64,000 nucleotides of DNA from Pseudomonas sp. P8_229 (GCF_034008635.1 NZ_CP125378.1:1230001-1294000), one strand, 5' to 3'; positions 49,668 through 59,847 are shown, numbered from the stretch's first letter. Notes: generated by a model not told the origin, from the sequence alone. Translations and numbers: made by a program.

Positions 49668-49728
49668 GAGCAGGCTCACTCCCACATTTGGAATGCATTC
49701 CCCTGTGGGAGCGGGCTTGCTCGCGAAG
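49668..49728. repeat. REP pair (REPIN)
   Basis: TCGCGAGCAGGCTCACTCCC and GGGAGCGGGCTTGCTCGCGA in inverted orientation, between convergent genes. Confidence 0.88.
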
Positions 49729-49731
49729 CTT

Positions 49732-50655
49732 TCAGTTATCTCTGAAACGCCGCAAATACTCGACATGCTCGCGGTGCGCGACGTCCTGCACCACCGGCCG
49801 CAACCGCACCTGCGCCCCCGGCAGACACTGCGCCAGCCGCGCCAGCGCCAATGGCGTCAATGCCCCCAACCGCGGATAGCCGCCAATGGTCTGCCGATCA
49901 TTGAGCAGCACAATCGGCTGCCCGTCCGGCGGCACCTGCACCGCGCCCAAGGGAATGCCCTCGGAAATCATCGGCCGGCCCTGATACTGCAACGCCTTGC
50001 CCAACAGCCGAATGCCCATGCGATCGGCGCGACTGTCGAGCGTCCACGGACTGTTGAACACATCGAACAGGCTCTGCCCGCTGAACTGGCCGATCTGCGC
50101 GCCAAGCACCAGATCCAGCGGCGTATTGAGTTTCAGATCCGGTCGCAGCGCTACCGGCACTTCACGCACCTGCAGCGTTTCGCCGCGATAGCTCAGCGTC
50201 GCCCCTTTGGTCAGCGGCAATCCCAGACCATCAAGTCCACCGAGTTCTTCGCGCACCACCGTGGCGCTGCTGCCCAGCACCTGCGGCGCGTCGAAACCAC
50301 CGGGGGCCGCCAGATAAGCGCGGGCACCGAGCCGTGGTTGGGGGAACTGCAACGTCTGCCCTTTACGCAGTTTGAAACTGCGCCACGACGCCAGCGCCTG
50401 CCCATCGATCTGCGCGCCAAGATCGGCGCCGGCCAGCGCCAGCACGCAATCCTGCTGCGCAACCACGGCAAACCCGCCGAGGGTGATTTCGATTACCGGC
50501 ACATCCAGGCCGTTACCCAACAACCAGTTGGCCCAACTCATCGAACTCCAGTCCGCCGCGCCGCCCTGGGTCACGCCCAAATGGCGCACACCAAAGCGTC
50601 CGGCGTCCTGCAACAAACACAACGGTGTACTTGCCTCAATCGTCAGTCGGCTCAT
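49732..50655 (-). CDS. pxpC: 5-oxoprolinase subunit C (KipA/PxpC)
   Basis: 307 residues; biotin-carboxyltransferase-like domain: GRFGVRHLGVTQGGAADW, AWANWLLGN-like and GGYPRLGALTPLALARLAQC near the end. With PxpA and PxpB it forms the ATP-dependent 5-oxoprolinase that opens pyroglutamate to glutamate. Its start overlaps the end of pxpB by 4 bp. Together the three genes repeat the conserved pxpABC operon, here followed by nothing on the same strand. Confidence 0.93.
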   Translation of the reverse strand: MSRLTIEASTPLCLLQDAGRFGVRHLGVTQGGAADWSSMSWANWLLGNGLDVPVIEITLGGFAVVAQQDCVLALAGADLGAQIDGQALASWRSFKLRKGQTLQFPQPRLGARAYLAAPGGFDAPQVLGSSATVVREELGGLDGLGLPLTKGATLSYRGETLQVREVPVALRPDLKLNTPLDLVLGAQIGQFSGQSLFDVFNSPWTLDSRADRMGIRLLGKALQYQGRPMISEGIPLGAVQVPPDGQPIVLLNDRQTIGGYPRLGALTPLALARLAQCLPGAQVRLRPVVQDVAHREHVEYLRRFRDN

Positions 50656-51356
50656 GCCTGCGCCTCCAGCGGCGTATCGTCGCCGCCCAGACGGATGAAT
50701 TCGGCGTGACTGACCGCTTCGAAGCGCACCGTGTCGCCGGGTTGCATCAGGCTGTAGCCGTCACGATGGCGGTCGAACAGTTTCGCTGGCGTGCGGCCGA
50801 TCAGGTTCCAGCCGCCGGGCGATACCACCGGGTAAGCGGCGGTCTGCCGTTCGGCGATGCCGACACTGCCGGCTGCAACTTTCTTGCGCGGGGTGTTCAA
50901 GCGTGGTGCCGCCAGAATCTCTTCGACCAGGCCCATGAAGGCAAAGCCCGGCGCAAAGCCGAGAGCGAACACCTGATATTCGCGGCCACTGTGGCGACTA
51001 ATCACCTCCTCCACTGCCAGCCCACTGCGCTCAGCCAGCAAGCTCAATTCCGGCCCGACACTGAGGTCATACCAGACCGGCAACACGTGACATTGGCCGC
51101 TGCTTCGCACATTTGGCGACAAATCAATCAGCGCCTCAGCAATCAATTCCCGCGCCTGATTCGGGTTCAAAACCGTCAAATCGTAATGCACCATCAGCGT
51201 GGTGTAGGACGGCACCAGATCAATCAACTGCGCGCCGAACGCCGCCCGCAAACGCTCACTGGCGGCGAGCATCCACGGCATGTTGGCTTCAGCGATTTCA
51301 TCGAACAGGCGCAGCATCAGGCAGTCCAGGGCTACCACTTCAATCCGTGGGTTCAT
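50652..51356 (-). CDS. pxpB: 5-oxoprolinase subunit B (KipI/PxpB)
   Basis: 234 residues. Signature segments are [34 protein letters not shown], the long [21 protein letters not shown] and [27 protein letters not shown], typical of the KipI family. It overlaps pxpC by 4 bp and pxpA by 4 bp, so the three are translated together. The role is ATP-dependent ring opening of 5-oxoproline. Confidence 0.94.
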   Translation of the reverse strand: MNPRIEVVALDCLMLRLFDEIAEANMPWMLAASERLRAAFGAQLIDLVPSYTTLMVHYDLTVLNPNQARELIAEALIDLSPNVRSSGQCHVLPVWYDLSVGPELSLLAERSGLAVEEVISRHSGREYQVFALGFAPGFAFMGLVEEILAAPRLNTPRKKVAAGSVGIAERQTAAYPVVSPGGWNLIGRTPAKLFDRHRDGYSLMQPGDTVRFEAVSHAEFIRLGGDDTPLEAQA

Positions 51357-52105
51357 GGCGCACTCTGCTGATTCAGGGCCTCACGAATGCGTTGCACGGC
51401 GGCCACCGAACTGGCGTTGTCGCCATGCACACACAAGGTGTTGGCCTGCAGATGCAACGCGCTGCCGTCGCTGGCAACGAGGTCACCGCCACGGGCGATG
51501 GTCAGGGCCTGTTCGATGATTTTTTCCGGATCGTGGAGCACCGCGCCCGGCAGTTGCCGCGAAACCAGTTTGCCGGCGCTGTCGTAGGCGCGGTCGGCGA
51601 AGGCTTCGAACCACAGGGTCACGCCGTATTCGTCACCGAGTTGTTGCGCCGCCGAGTTGTCGCGGGTGGCCATCAGCATCAGCGGCAAACTGCGATCGTA
51701 AGCGGCGACGGCCTGAATCACCGCACGCAATTGCGCCGGATTGGCCATCATGTCGTTGTACATCGCGCCGTGGGGTTTGACGTAGCTGACTCGCCCACCC
51801 TGTGCCCGGCAAATGCCGTCGAGCGCGCCAATCTGGTAATGCAGGATGTCTTGCAGCTCCTGCGCGGAATACGCCATGGAACGACGGCCGAAACCGACCA
51901 GATCCTGATAGGCAGGGTGCGCACCGATCTGCACGCCATGGCTCAGGGCCAGGCTGACGGTTTTGCGCATGATGCCTGGGTCGCCGGCGTGGAACCCGCA
52001 GGCGACGTTGGCGCAGTCGATGAAGGGCATGACCTCGGCGTCCAGACCCAGGGTCCAGCTGCCGAAACTCTCGCCAATGTCGCAATTCAATAACAGGCGG
52101 CTCAC
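51353..52105 (-). CDS. pxpA: 5-oxoprolinase subunit A (LamB/YcsF, PxpA)
   Basis: Started at GTG 52105 with an AGGAG site about 8 nt upstream (250 residues); a GTG at 52114 sits on the ribosome site itself. [17 protein letters not shown] opens it, and [23 protein letters not shown] and [11 protein letters not shown] carry the metal-binding residues of the LamB/YcsF family. It heads pxpA-pxpB-pxpC. The MFS gene is the next gene upstream on this strand, separated by a short gap, and probably belongs to the same operon. Confidence 0.94.
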   Translation of the reverse strand: MSRLLLNCDIGESFGSWTLGLDAEVMPFIDCANVACGFHAGDPGIMRKTVSLALSHGVQIGAHPAYQDLVGFGRRSMAYSAQELQDILHYQIGALDGICRAQGGRVSYVKPHGAMYNDMMANPAQLRAVIQAVAAYDRSLPLMLMATRDNSAAQQLGDEYGVTLWFEAFADRAYDSAGKLVSRQLPGAVLHDPEKIIEQALTIARGGDLVASDGSALHLQANTLCVHGDNASSVAAVQRIREALNQQSAP

Positions 52106-52183
52106 GGTAAACACTCCTGTAGCTTCTTGTCTTTCTATCCGTAGGACAAATGCCCGTTGGGCACTGCCCCCGCAGGTTATCAG

Positions 52184-53470
52184 TTACTGCGCATCCAGTT
52201 GCTTGCCGCGGGTTTCCGGCAGGCTCAATGCCGCGATAATCACCACCCCGTACGACACCGCCGCGAACGCACCGATGCCCACGCTCAACGGCACTGTCTG
52301 GCTGAGCAGACCGATCAGCAGTGGAAACAACGCCGCCAGCGCCCGGCCGATGTTGTAGCAGAAGCCCTGCCCCGAACCGCGAATCCGCGTCGGAAACAGC
52401 TCGGTGAGAAATGCGCCCATGCCGCTGAAAATCCCCGAGGCGAAGAAGCCCAGCGGAAAGCCCAGCCACAGCATCACGCCATTACTGACCGGCATCTGCG
52501 TGTACAACAACACGATGGTGAACGAGCCAACCGCGAACAGGATGAAATTCTTTTTACGCCCCAACAGGTCAGTGAGATAAGCGCTGATCACGTAGCCGAC
52601 GTAGGAACCGACAATCACCATCGCCAGATAACCGCCGGTGCCGAGCACACTCAAACCACGTTCGTTCTTGAGGAAGGTCGGCAGCCACGAAGTGATCGCG
52701 TAATACCCGCCCAATGCGCCGGTGGTCAGCAAGGAGGCGCGGAGCGTGGTGAAAAGCATGCCAGGGGCGAAGATCTCGTAGAACTTTGCCGGGTTTTCCG
52801 GAGTTTGCGCGGCCTTGGCTTCGCGGTAGATCTCGGGGTCTTTCACCAGACGACGGACGAAGATCACGAAGATCGCCGGAACGATGCCGAGGATGAACAG
52901 CGCACGCCACGCGTCTTCCGGCGGCAGTACCGAGAACAGCAGCGCATACAGAATCGCCGTCAGCCCCCAGCCCAGGGCCCAGCCGGATTGCACCATGCCC
53001 ACCGCTTTGCCGCGATCCTTGGCGCGGATCACTTCACCGATCAGCACCGCGCCGGCGGTCCATTCGCCGCCGAAGCCGAAGCCCATCAGGGTGCGGGCGA
53101 TCAACAGTTGTTCGTAGCTCTGGGCGAAACCGCAGAGGAACGTGAAGAAGGCAAACCACAGCACCGTCAGTTGCAGCGTGCGTACGCGGCCGATGCGGTC
53201 GGAGAGAATCCCCGCCACCCAGCCGCCGATGGCCGAGGCGATCAGGGTGCTGGTGTGAATCAGCCCTGCTTGCCCGGTGGTGATGCCCCACATGGCAATC
53301 AGGGTCGGCACCACGAAACTGAGCATCTGCGTGTCCATGCCGTCCAGGCCATAGCCGATCTTGCAGCTCCAGAAGGTGCGACGCTCTTGCTGATTGATGT
53401 TGCGATACCAGTCGAACGGGCCGGGACGGGCCGTATTCTTGGGGAGGTCGAGGGTGTCGGGCGCACGCAT
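52184..53470 (-). CDS. Major facilitator superfamily transporter
   Basis: Started at ATG 53470 (428 residues), giving 12 predicted membrane segments. The MFS signature after the second segment is LSDRIGRVRTLQL (RxGRR-type motif), and FGFGGEWTAGAVLIGE is typical of the aromatic-acid/sialate-like H+ symporter groups. The substrate is probably an acidic metabolite; its position before pxpABC suggests it imports 5-oxoproline or a related compound, but this is inference. The divergent LysR regulator gene starts 159 bp away. Confidence 0.85.
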   Translation of the reverse strand: MRAPDTLDLPKNTARPGPFDWYRNINQQERRTFWSCKIGYGLDGMDTQMLSFVVPTLIAMWGITTGQAGLIHTSTLIASAIGGWVAGILSDRIGRVRTLQLTVLWFAFFTFLCGFAQSYEQLLIARTLMGFGFGGEWTAGAVLIGEVIRAKDRGKAVGMVQSGWALGWGLTAILYALLFSVLPPEDAWRALFILGIVPAIFVIFVRRLVKDPEIYREAKAAQTPENPAKFYEIFAPGMLFTTLRASLLTTGALGGYYAITSWLPTFLKNERGLSVLGTGGYLAMVIVGSYVGYVISAYLTDLLGRKKNFILFAVGSFTIVLLYTQMPVSNGVMLWLGFPLGFFASGIFSGMGAFLTELFPTRIRGSGQGFCYNIGRALAALFPLLIGLLSQTVPLSVGIGAFAAVSYGVVIIAALSLPETRGKQLDAQ

Positions 53471-53628
53471 GGCAAGTCTCCGCAGGCTTTTATTGGTCTT
53501 GTTCGAAGTTCCGACGACGCCTATCGTGGGAACCGGATGCGCCGATTTTTGGGCGCGTCGCCCTGCTGCGTCCAACGAATAAAAACCCGCCTTAGGCATA
53601 AGAAAAATTTGTCACCCGAGCCGTTGCC

Positions 53629-54543
53629 ATGAACCTGAAGTTTCTCGAGACCTTTGTCTGGGTCGCCCGGCTGAAGAGTTTTCGCCTGACCGCCGACAAG
53701 CTGTTCACCACCCAGGCGTCGATTTCCAGCCGCATCGCAGTGCTCGAAGGCGAGCTGGGGGTGAAGCTGTTTCTGCGTGATTCACGCGGCGTCAGCCTGA
53801 CGCCCGAAGGCTTGAAAGTGCTGGATTACGCCGAGCAGATGCTCGACACCATGCAGGCGCTCAAGCAATCGATCGAGACCCGTTCGAGCAAGGTCGGCCG
53901 GGTGCGCATCGGCGTGATGGACACGGTGATTCACACCTGGCTCAGCCCGTTGGTGGCGCAGATGACCGACCTGTACCCGCGAGTGGAAATCGAGCTGGTG
54001 GCGGATACTTCGCTCAACCTCTGCGATCAGTTGCAAAAAGGCTTTCTCGATCTGATTCTGCAAACCGACCTGGTGCGCCACGAAAGTGTGCGCAGCCTGG
54101 AACTGGCCAGCCATCCGCTGGGCTGGATCGTCGCAAGCAACTCGATCTACAACCGCAACTACGCCGACCTCGGCGAGCTGGCGCAGGAACGGATCATCAC
54201 CTACTCGAAAAACTCCCGACCGCATCAGGACCTGCTCGCACTGATGCAAGCCAACGGCGTGCCGGCGCCACGTCTGAACTGCGTGAACTCGGTGTCGGCG
54301 ATTACCCGGTTGTTGCGTGACGGTTTTGGTATTGGCGTGCTGCCACCGGTGCTGGTGGCCGAGGAACTGGCGCGGGGTGAACTAACCCTGCTCGACATCG
54401 ACCAACGCCCGCCGAATCTGCAGGTGGTGGTGTCGTGGCGGGTTGGCGTGGAGTGGGTCGAGGAGATGGTGACGTTGTGTCAGCAGGTGCTGGAGGGATA
54501 TGCGCGCAAGGTCGGTGAAAAGTACATCACCCTCACTCCGTAA
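53629..54543 (+). CDS. LysR-family transcriptional regulator
   Basis: 304 residues. Winged-helix N-terminal domain MNLKFLETFVWVARLKSFRLTADKLFTTQASISSR-type (helix-turn-helix about 18-60), and a substrate-binding domain from residue 90 on. It is divergent from the MFS-pxpABC unit, the common LysR arrangement, so it probably activates that unit in response to 5-oxoproline or the transported substrate. I could not point to a clear T-N11-A site in the 158-bp intergenic region. Confidence 0.92.
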   Translation: MNLKFLETFVWVARLKSFRLTADKLFTTQASISSRIAVLEGELGVKLFLRDSRGVSLTPEGLKVLDYAEQMLDTMQALKQSIETRSSKVGRVRIGVMDTVIHTWLSPLVAQMTDLYPRVEIELVADTSLNLCDQLQKGFLDLILQTDLVRHESVRSLELASHPLGWIVASNSIYNRNYADLGELAQERIITYSKNSRPHQDLLALMQANGVPAPRLNCVNSVSAITRLLRDGFGIGVLPPVLVAEELARGELTLLDIDQRPPNLQVVVSWRVGVEWVEEMVTLCQQVLEGYARKVGEKYITLTP

Positions 54544-54549
54544 TCACAC

Positions 54550-54673
54550 CTGTGGTGAGGGGATTTATCCCCGATGGGCTGCGCAGCAGTCCTGAAACCT
54601 GAGCAAGCAGGTTTATCTGACACACCGTTGAGGGCCGCTTCGCGCCCCATCGGGGATAAATCCCCTCGCCACA
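54550..54673. repeat. Long inverted repeat pair (GGGATTTATCCCC-type)
   Basis: TGTGGTGAGGGGATTTATCC and GGGATAAATCCCCTCGCCAC in inverted orientation about 85 bp apart, between convergent genes. Same family as at 31330. Confidence 0.88.
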
Positions 54674-54689
54674 GAGAGCTTTGCAAGCT

Positions 54690-55232
54690 TTAGAGGCCGC
54701 GCACGTCGCGGTCTTCAATCGGCCGGCTCTGACGCAAACGTCGGCCGCCCAGCACCACCCAGTCAATCAGACGAATCAGGCACTCGATGCCGAACGACAG
54801 CAGCAACGCGCCACTCATGCCCCAGATCATCGCTTCCGGGGTCAGCAGGATCTGGTAGCTGTAGCCGTTCCAGGTTTCCTTGCGAATGTCCGGATCAGCG
54901 GCCAGCACCACTTGCAGGAAGCGGATGTACCACGGGCCCTGCATGGCCTGGAACTGTTTATCCAATGCGATCTGGCGGTTGAGCAAGGTGCTCAGGCTGT
55001 CAGCATCGCTGCGAAACACCGGGTCGTCGCTGGCGCGGTAATGCGCGACCAGTGCCTGCAAGTCGCCCTTGAAGAACTGCTCGGCAGTGCCCTGGAAGCC
55101 ACGCAGACCGTTCTGCGCTTCGATCAAGTGGGCTTCGACGCGTTTGGCGTAATCGTTGATGAAACCCGGCACCTGGACACCGATCAACAGGCCCGCCGCA
55201 AACAACACCAGCCGTAGATAACTGAGCAACAT
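54690..55232 (-). CDS. DUF2937 membrane protein
   Basis: Started at ATG 55232 (180 residues). A hydrophobic segment at the N-terminus (MLLSYLRLVLFAAGLLIGVQ), a periplasmic part of about 100 residues, and a second segment near 130 (IWGMSGALLLSFGIECLIRL) match DUF2937. Function unknown. It lies 14 bp downstream of the glutamine amidotransferase gene in the same direction. Confidence 0.85.
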   Translation of the reverse strand: MLLSYLRLVLFAAGLLIGVQVPGFINDYAKRVEAHLIEAQNGLRGFQGTAEQFFKGDLQALVAHYRASDDPVFRSDADSLSTLLNRQIALDKQFQAMQGPWYIRFLQVVLAADPDIRKETWNGYSYQILLTPEAMIWGMSGALLLSFGIECLIRLIDWVVLGGRRLRQSRPIEDRDVRGL

Positions 55233-55246
55233 CGAGGAGAGATCCT

Positions 55247-56023
55247 TTATTCGGTCGTGCCCTGGCTGACGCATTCGCCGCGCCGCCACAGACTCCATTG
55301 GCCCGGTTGGTAACGGGTCCAGGTTTCATTTTCGGTCAAAGGCTCGGTGGCGATCACCGTGACCACGTCGTTGGGTGTGGTTTCTGCCTGGAAATCGACG
55401 ATCACATCGACATCCTTGAGCCGCGCCGGGCCGAACGGTGCGCGCCGGGTGATCTGTGCCAGTTTGGTCGAGCAATAGCAGAACAGCCAGTCGCCATCGC
55501 TGAGCAGGCAGTTGAATACGCCTTTGCTGCGATATTCGGCGCAGGCGGCGACCAGATCCGGCAGCAGCACTTCTATATCGACCGGTTCCGGGAATGCTGC
55601 ACGCACGCGGTTGAGCAAATCGCAGAACGCCGCTTCGCTGTCGGTGTCCCCCACCGGGCGGTAGAAACTCTTGATCGGGGTGAAGTCGGCGAGCTGGCCG
55701 TTGTGCGCGAAACACCAGTTGCGCCCCCACAGTTCGCGCACGAACGGGTGGGTGTTGGACAGACAAACCTTGCCGACGTTGGCCTGGCGGATGTGGCCGA
55801 TGACCACTTCGCTCTTGATCGGATAACGCTGCACCAGATTGGCGACTTCCGACTCGCTGCTGGCGGCCGGGTCCTGAAACAGGCGCAAGCCGCGGCCCTC
55901 ATAGAAGGCGATGCCCCAGCCGTCGCGGTGCGGGCCGGTACGCCCGCCGCGCTGCATCAGGCCGGTGAAGCTGAACACGATATCGGTCGGCACGTTGGCA
56001 CTCATGCCCAGTAATTCACACAT
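55247..56023 (-). CDS. Class II glutamine amidotransferase (YafJ-like)
   Basis: Started at ATG 56023 (258 residues), so that the catalytic cysteine is Cys2 after removal of the initiator methionine ([14 protein letters not shown]), as in N-terminal nucleophile amidotransferases. Further features are [29 protein letters not shown] and [12 protein letters not shown]. The exact synthesis it serves is unknown; YafJ-type enzymes are often involved in gamma-glutamyl or ammonia transfer. Flanked by two membrane protein genes on the same strand. Confidence 0.9.
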   Translation of the reverse strand: MCELLGMSANVPTDIVFSFTGLMQRGGRTGPHRDGWGIAFYEGRGLRLFQDPAASSESEVANLVQRYPIKSEVVIGHIRQANVGKVCLSNTHPFVRELWGRNWCFAHNGQLADFTPIKSFYRPVGDTDSEAAFCDLLNRVRAAFPEPVDIEVLLPDLVAACAEYRSKGVFNCLLSDGDWLFCYCSTKLAQITRRAPFGPARLKDVDVIVDFQAETTPNDVVTVIATEPLTENETWTRYQPGQWSLWRRGECVSQGTTE

Positions 56024-56039
56024 GTGCGGACTCTCGGGA

Positions 56040-56528
56040 TTACAGACGCGGCTCGACGCGCATGCGCTGCGGATTGTTCGGCACCGGCGGACGACCGTAG
56101 CGGTCATCGCCGGCAGCACCGAACGGCTGATCGTCGTCGCGATCATCAGCACGCGCCGAGGCTTTGGCGGCTTCAGCCTGCTCGCGACGGCCGCGGGAGG
56201 CGCGTTCGATCGGGAAGCGGATCAACACGAAGATCAGGTAGATGCCGAAAGCGATCATGCCGTACATGAACAGGTCGGAAATCGCCCGCCAGGCGTTGTT
56301 GCCGACCTTGAAGGCCAGATCCAGCGCGGTGATGGCGATCGACGGCGCGACCTTGGCCTTCACCGGGTCAATGATGGTCGGGCTGAACAGCAACACTGCC
56401 ATCAGCAACCGCAGCGGCTCGCGCAGCCAGCGCCACATCCAGCGGGTCAGGCGCATCCATACCAACAGGCAGCCCACAGCGGCAAAGGCGTAGAGGCCCC
56501 AGGCGATCAGATAGTCGTTCTCGGTCAT
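56040..56528 (-). CDS. Conserved-looking inner-membrane protein
   Basis: Started at ATG 56528 (162 residues; an ATG at 56537 is an alternative). Hydrophobic segments at about 5-25, 40-60 and 85-110 ([55 protein letters not shown]), then a highly charged C-terminal tail rich in Arg, Asp and Pro ([12 protein letters not shown] and [12 protein letters not shown]). No domain recognised. It is 16 bp upstream of the amidotransferase gene, so likely in one unit with it and DUF2937. Confidence 0.75.
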   Translation of the reverse strand: MTENDYLIAWGLYAFAAVGCLLVWMRLTRWMWRWLREPLRLLMAVLLFSPTIIDPVKAKVAPSIAITALDLAFKVGNNAWRAISDLFMYGMIAFGIYLIFVLIRFPIERASRGRREQAEAAKASARADDRDDDQPFGAAGDDRYGRPPVPNNPQRMRVEPRL

Positions 56529-56609
56529 GGTGTCCATGGCAAGGCAGGCAAAGAGGCGCTTATAGTAACGACTTTTCGCCCGCCAGGCTTGTCCCAATAG
56601 ACACACGAC

Positions 56610-56702
56610 CTGTGGGAGCGAGCCTGCTCGCGAATACGGAGTGTCAGTTAAAACATTGTTGTCTGACCCACCGCTTTCGCGAGCAGGCTCGCTCCCACAG
56701 GT
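56610..56702. repeat. REP pair (REPIN)
   Basis: TGTGGGAGCGAGCCTGCTCG and its inverse CGAGCAGGCTCGCTCCCACA, about 50 bp apart, between divergent genes. Confidence 0.9.
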
Positions 56703-56762
56703 GCTGCGGCGGTTTCACGATCCGCGAAAACCTTTATTCCGAACATTGTCCGAGAGCCTTCC

Positions 56763-58817
56763 ATGCCCCAATCCGCCCACGTCAGCAGCGCCCCGATCGC
56801 CCACAAGGCTGCCGGTGCCGACCCGTATGCCTGGTTGCAGGAGCGCGACACCGACGCGGTGCTCGACTACCTCAAGGCCGAAAACGCTTATCAGGAAGCG
56901 CAAACCGCTGATCAGGCCACCCTGCGCGAAAGCCTGTTCGAAGAGATCAAGGGCCGGATCCTCGAAACCGACCTGTCCCTGCCCTCGCCGTGGGGCCCGT
57001 ACCTGTATTACACGCGCACCACCGCTGGCGACGAATACGCCCGCCATTACCGCTGCCCGCGTCCCGCCGACGACAACCTGACCCTCGACGAAAGCCGCGA
57101 ACAATTGCTGCTCGACCCGAACGTGCTGGCCAATGGCGGCTTTTTCTCCCTCGGCGCGTTCAGCATCAGCCCCGACCATCAGCGTCTGGCCTACAGCGTC
57201 GACGCTTCGGGCGACGAGATCTACACGCTGTTCGTCAAGGAACTGGCCAACGACAAGGTCAGCGAACTGGAGTTCGAGGACTGCGACGGCAGCATGACCT
57301 GGGCCAACGACAGTCTGACCCTGTTTTTCAGCGTGCTCGACGACACCCACCGTCCGTACAAACTGTTTCGCTATCGCCTCGATGGCACGGCGGCCGAAGA
57401 GGTGTTCCTCGAGCCGGACGGGCGTTTCTTCCTGCATTGCTACCGCGCAAGCTCCGAGCAGCAATTGCTGCTGACCCTGGGCAGCAAGACCACCAGTGAA
57501 GTCTGGGCGCTGGATGCCCATCAGCCGCACCTGCCCTTCACCTGCCTGGCGCCACGGGTCGAGGATCACGAATACGACGTCGACCACGGCATGCTCGATG
57601 GCGCGTGGACGTGGTTCATCCGCACCAACCGCGACGGCATCAACTTCGCCCTGTATCAGGCGCCGGACACCGGTGTCGCGCCAAGCGAAGCCGACTGGCA
57701 GAACCTGATCCCGCACAGCGACACCGTGATGCTCGACGGCGTGACCCTCAACGCCGAGGCCATGACCCTGAGCCTGCGCGAAGGCGGTTTGCCGGTCATC
57801 GAAGTCCACCCGCAGGGCCTGACGCCGTATCGCGTGCAACTGCCGGACGCGGCCTACAGCCTCTACGTGCAAAACAGCCTGGAGTTCGAGAGCGATCGCA
57901 TCCGCCTGCGCTATGAGGCGTTGAACCGTCCGGCACAGGTACGCCAGTTGATGCTGGCCACCGGCGAGCAAACCGTCCTCAAAGAGACCCCGGTGCTTGG
58001 CCCGTTCGACGCCGACACCTACATCAGCCAACGCCTGTGGGCCACCGCGCCGGACGGCACGCAGGTGCCGATCAGTCTGGTGATGAAACGCGAAATGGTC
58101 GGCAAAGCGGTGCCGCTGTACCTGTACGGTTATGGCGCTTACGGCTCCAGCCTCGACCCGTGGTTCTCCCATGCACGCCTGAGTCTGCTGGATCGCGGCA
58201 TGGCCTTCGCCATTGCTCATGTGCGGGGCGGCGGCGAGCTGGGCGAAGCCTGGTATCGCGCCGGCAAGCAGGAACACAAGCACAACACCTTCAGCGACTT
58301 CATTGCCTGCGCCGAATTCCTGATCCTCAACGGCATCACCACCGCCGAGAAACTGGCGATCAGCGGCGGCAGTGCCGGTGGTCTGCTGATCGGTGCAGTG
58401 CTCAATCAGCGCCCGGACCTGTTCGGCGTGGCGATTGCCGAAGTGCCGTTCGTCGACGTGCTCAACACCATGCTCGACCCGGAGCTGCCGCTGACCGTCA
58501 CCGAATACGATGAATGGGGCAATCCCGAAGAGCCAGACGTCTACGAACGGATCAAGGCCTATGCGCCGTACGAAAACGTCACCGCGCAGGCCTATCCGGC
58601 GACGCTGGTGATCGCCGGCTACAACGACAGCCGCGTGCAGTACTGGGAAGCGGCCAAGTGGGTGGCGAAACTGCGTGCGACCAAAACCGACGATAACCTG
58701 CTGCTGCTAAAGACCGAACTGGGTGCCGGACACGGCGGAATGAGCGGGCGTTATCAGGGATTACGTGACGTAGCGCTCGAATATGCATTTGTGTTCAAGG
58801 TTTTGGGGCTGGCCTGA
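56763..58817 (+). CDS. ptrB: Oligopeptidase B (S9A prolyl-oligopeptidase family)
   Basis: Cleaves short peptides after basic residues in the cytoplasm. 684 residues. An N-terminal beta-propeller and a C-terminal alpha/beta hydrolase domain with nucleophile Ser537 in ISGGSAGGLLIGAV and the histidine in GAGHGGMSGRY; GYGAYGSSLDPWFSH is typical of oligopeptidase B. It is preceded by a REP pair and has no cotranscribed neighbour. The annotated start follows the usual MPQSAHVSSAP N-terminus. Confidence 0.95.
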   Translation: MPQSAHVSSAPIAHKAAGADPYAWLQERDTDAVLDYLKAENAYQEAQTADQATLRESLFEEIKGRILETDLSLPSPWGPYLYYTRTTAGDEYARHYRCPRPADDNLTLDESREQLLLDPNVLANGGFFSLGAFSISPDHQRLAYSVDASGDEIYTLFVKELANDKVSELEFEDCDGSMTWANDSLTLFFSVLDDTHRPYKLFRYRLDGTAAEEVFLEPDGRFFLHCYRASSEQQLLLTLGSKTTSEVWALDAHQPHLPFTCLAPRVEDHEYDVDHGMLDGAWTWFIRTNRDGINFALYQAPDTGVAPSEADWQNLIPHSDTVMLDGVTLNAEAMTLSLREGGLPVIEVHPQGLTPYRVQLPDAAYSLYVQNSLEFESDRIRLRYEALNRPAQVRQLMLATGEQTVLKETPVLGPFDADTYISQRLWATAPDGTQVPISLVMKREMVGKAVPLYLYGYGAYGSSLDPWFSHARLSLLDRGMAFAIAHVRGGGELGEAWYRAGKQEHKHNTFSDFIACAEFLILNGITTAEKLAISGGSAGGLLIGAVLNQRPDLFGVAIAEVPFVDVLNTMLDPELPLTVTEYDEWGNPEEPDVYERIKAYAPYENVTAQAYPATLVIAGYNDSRVQYWEAAKWVAKLRATKTDDNLLLLKTELGAGHGGMSGRYQGLRDVALEYAFVFKVLGLA

Positions 58818-58896
58818 GGAACTCCGTCGGTCACTTGGGTCTTAATTCCAGACTCAAGGGGCCGATACCCCACAGATCCCGTGTAGGAGTGAGCCT

Positions 58897-59031
58897 TTGT
58901 GGTGAGGGGATTTATCCTCGATGGGAGGCAAAGCCGCCCCAAATCTGCAATGCGATTCTTTCAGACAGACCGCATTAGCTGGTTTGCGACTGCTGCGCAG
59001 TCGATCGGGGATAAATCCCCTCACCACAGGC
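58897..59031. repeat. Long inverted repeat pair (GGGATTTATCC-type)
   Basis: TGTGGTGAGGGGATTTATCC and GGGATAAATCCCCTCACCAC facing each other, about 95 bp apart, within the gap after ptrB. Outer GAGCCT/AGGCTC arms extend it. Confidence 0.85.
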
Positions 59032-59092
59032 TCACTCCTGCAAGGAACCGTGTTAAGCCTGGAAACCGTGAAAACAAAAAGACCGCAATGAC

Positions 59093-59566
59093 ATGTCAGA
59101 ACCCACTCTACTGAACAACGAAATCCGCGACTGGCTGATGGACTGCGGCCTGTTCGACCAATTGCAACTGGCAGACTTTGCCGCAGCCTCTGGCTACTTC
59201 AGCATCAGCACCGTGGCCGAAGGCGAAGCGATTTTCCGCGAGGGCGACGCCGGCAGCTTCATGTGCATCATCCACACCGGCCAGGTCGCCGTGCAGAAGA
59301 CCGGGGCCGACGGCCAGGTCATCACCATGGCCACCCTGCGCAGTGGTCGGGCGTTCGGTGAAATGGCCGTGCTCGATGGCGAACGGCGCTCGGCCACCTG
59401 CATCGCCGCGAGCAACTGCCAGTTGCTCAACCTGGGCAAGGACTCGCTGGAAAAGATGCTCAACGACGCACCGAAGATCGCCGCGAAGATCATCCGCGCC
59501 CTCGCTGTCTCCCTGTCCAAACGCCTGCGCATGGCCGACGGTCAACTGGCGGCGCAGCAGATCTAG
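59093..59566 (+). CDS. Stand-alone cyclic-nucleotide-binding domain protein
   Basis: 157 residues, almost all one cNMP-binding domain: EGEAIFREGDAGSFMCIIHTGQ, GRAFGEMAVLDGERRSATCIA (phosphate-binding cassette with Glu and Arg). There is no helix-turn-helix, kinase or channel part, unlike Crp or Vfr. It may bind cAMP or another ligand and act on a protein partner. Its 3' end overlaps the convergent small gene at 59563-59847 by 4 bp. Confidence 0.9.
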   Translation: MSEPTLLNNEIRDWLMDCGLFDQLQLADFAAASGYFSISTVAEGEAIFREGDAGSFMCIIHTGQVAVQKTGADGQVITMATLRSGRAFGEMAVLDGERRSATCIAASNCQLLNLGKDSLEKMLNDAPKIAAKIIRALAVSLSKRLRMADGQLAAQQI

Positions 59567-59847
59567 CCGCCGGGGGATTTGGCCTTGGTACCGCCCGGTT
59601 CGATGCCCGGCACCGGTTGATCCTTGCTCGGCGGGCTGGGCATTTCGATCGGCACCAGCGGCGGACTGCCACTGCCCGCACCTGACTTGGGAATGCTGAT
59701 CGGGGTGATTTGCGGATACGGCGTCGGCGTGGCGGTACCGGGCGACCCGGGTTGCGGCGTCGGGCTGACCGGAATGGTCTGCTGCGCCTGCACTGCAGTA
59801 ATCGAGAGCGCGGCCAGGGCAATGACCGTTAGAATGGTGCGCTTCAT
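59563..59847 (-). CDS. Small secreted proline-rich protein
   Basis: Started at ATG 59847 (94 residues) with a GGAG site 6 nt upstream. A signal peptide (MKRTILTVIALAALSITAVQA) precedes a low-complexity mature part of about 70 residues: proline-, threonine- and glycine-rich (TPQPGSPGTATPTPYPQ). No domain recognised. The composition suggests a disordered periplasmic or secreted protein. The stop codon overlaps the end of the cNMP-binding gene by 4 bp. Confidence 0.7.
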   Translation of the reverse strand: MKRTILTVIALAALSITAVQAQQTIPVSPTPQPGSPGTATPTPYPQITPISIPKSGAGSGSPPLVPIEMPSPPSKDQPVPGIEPGGTKAKSPGG

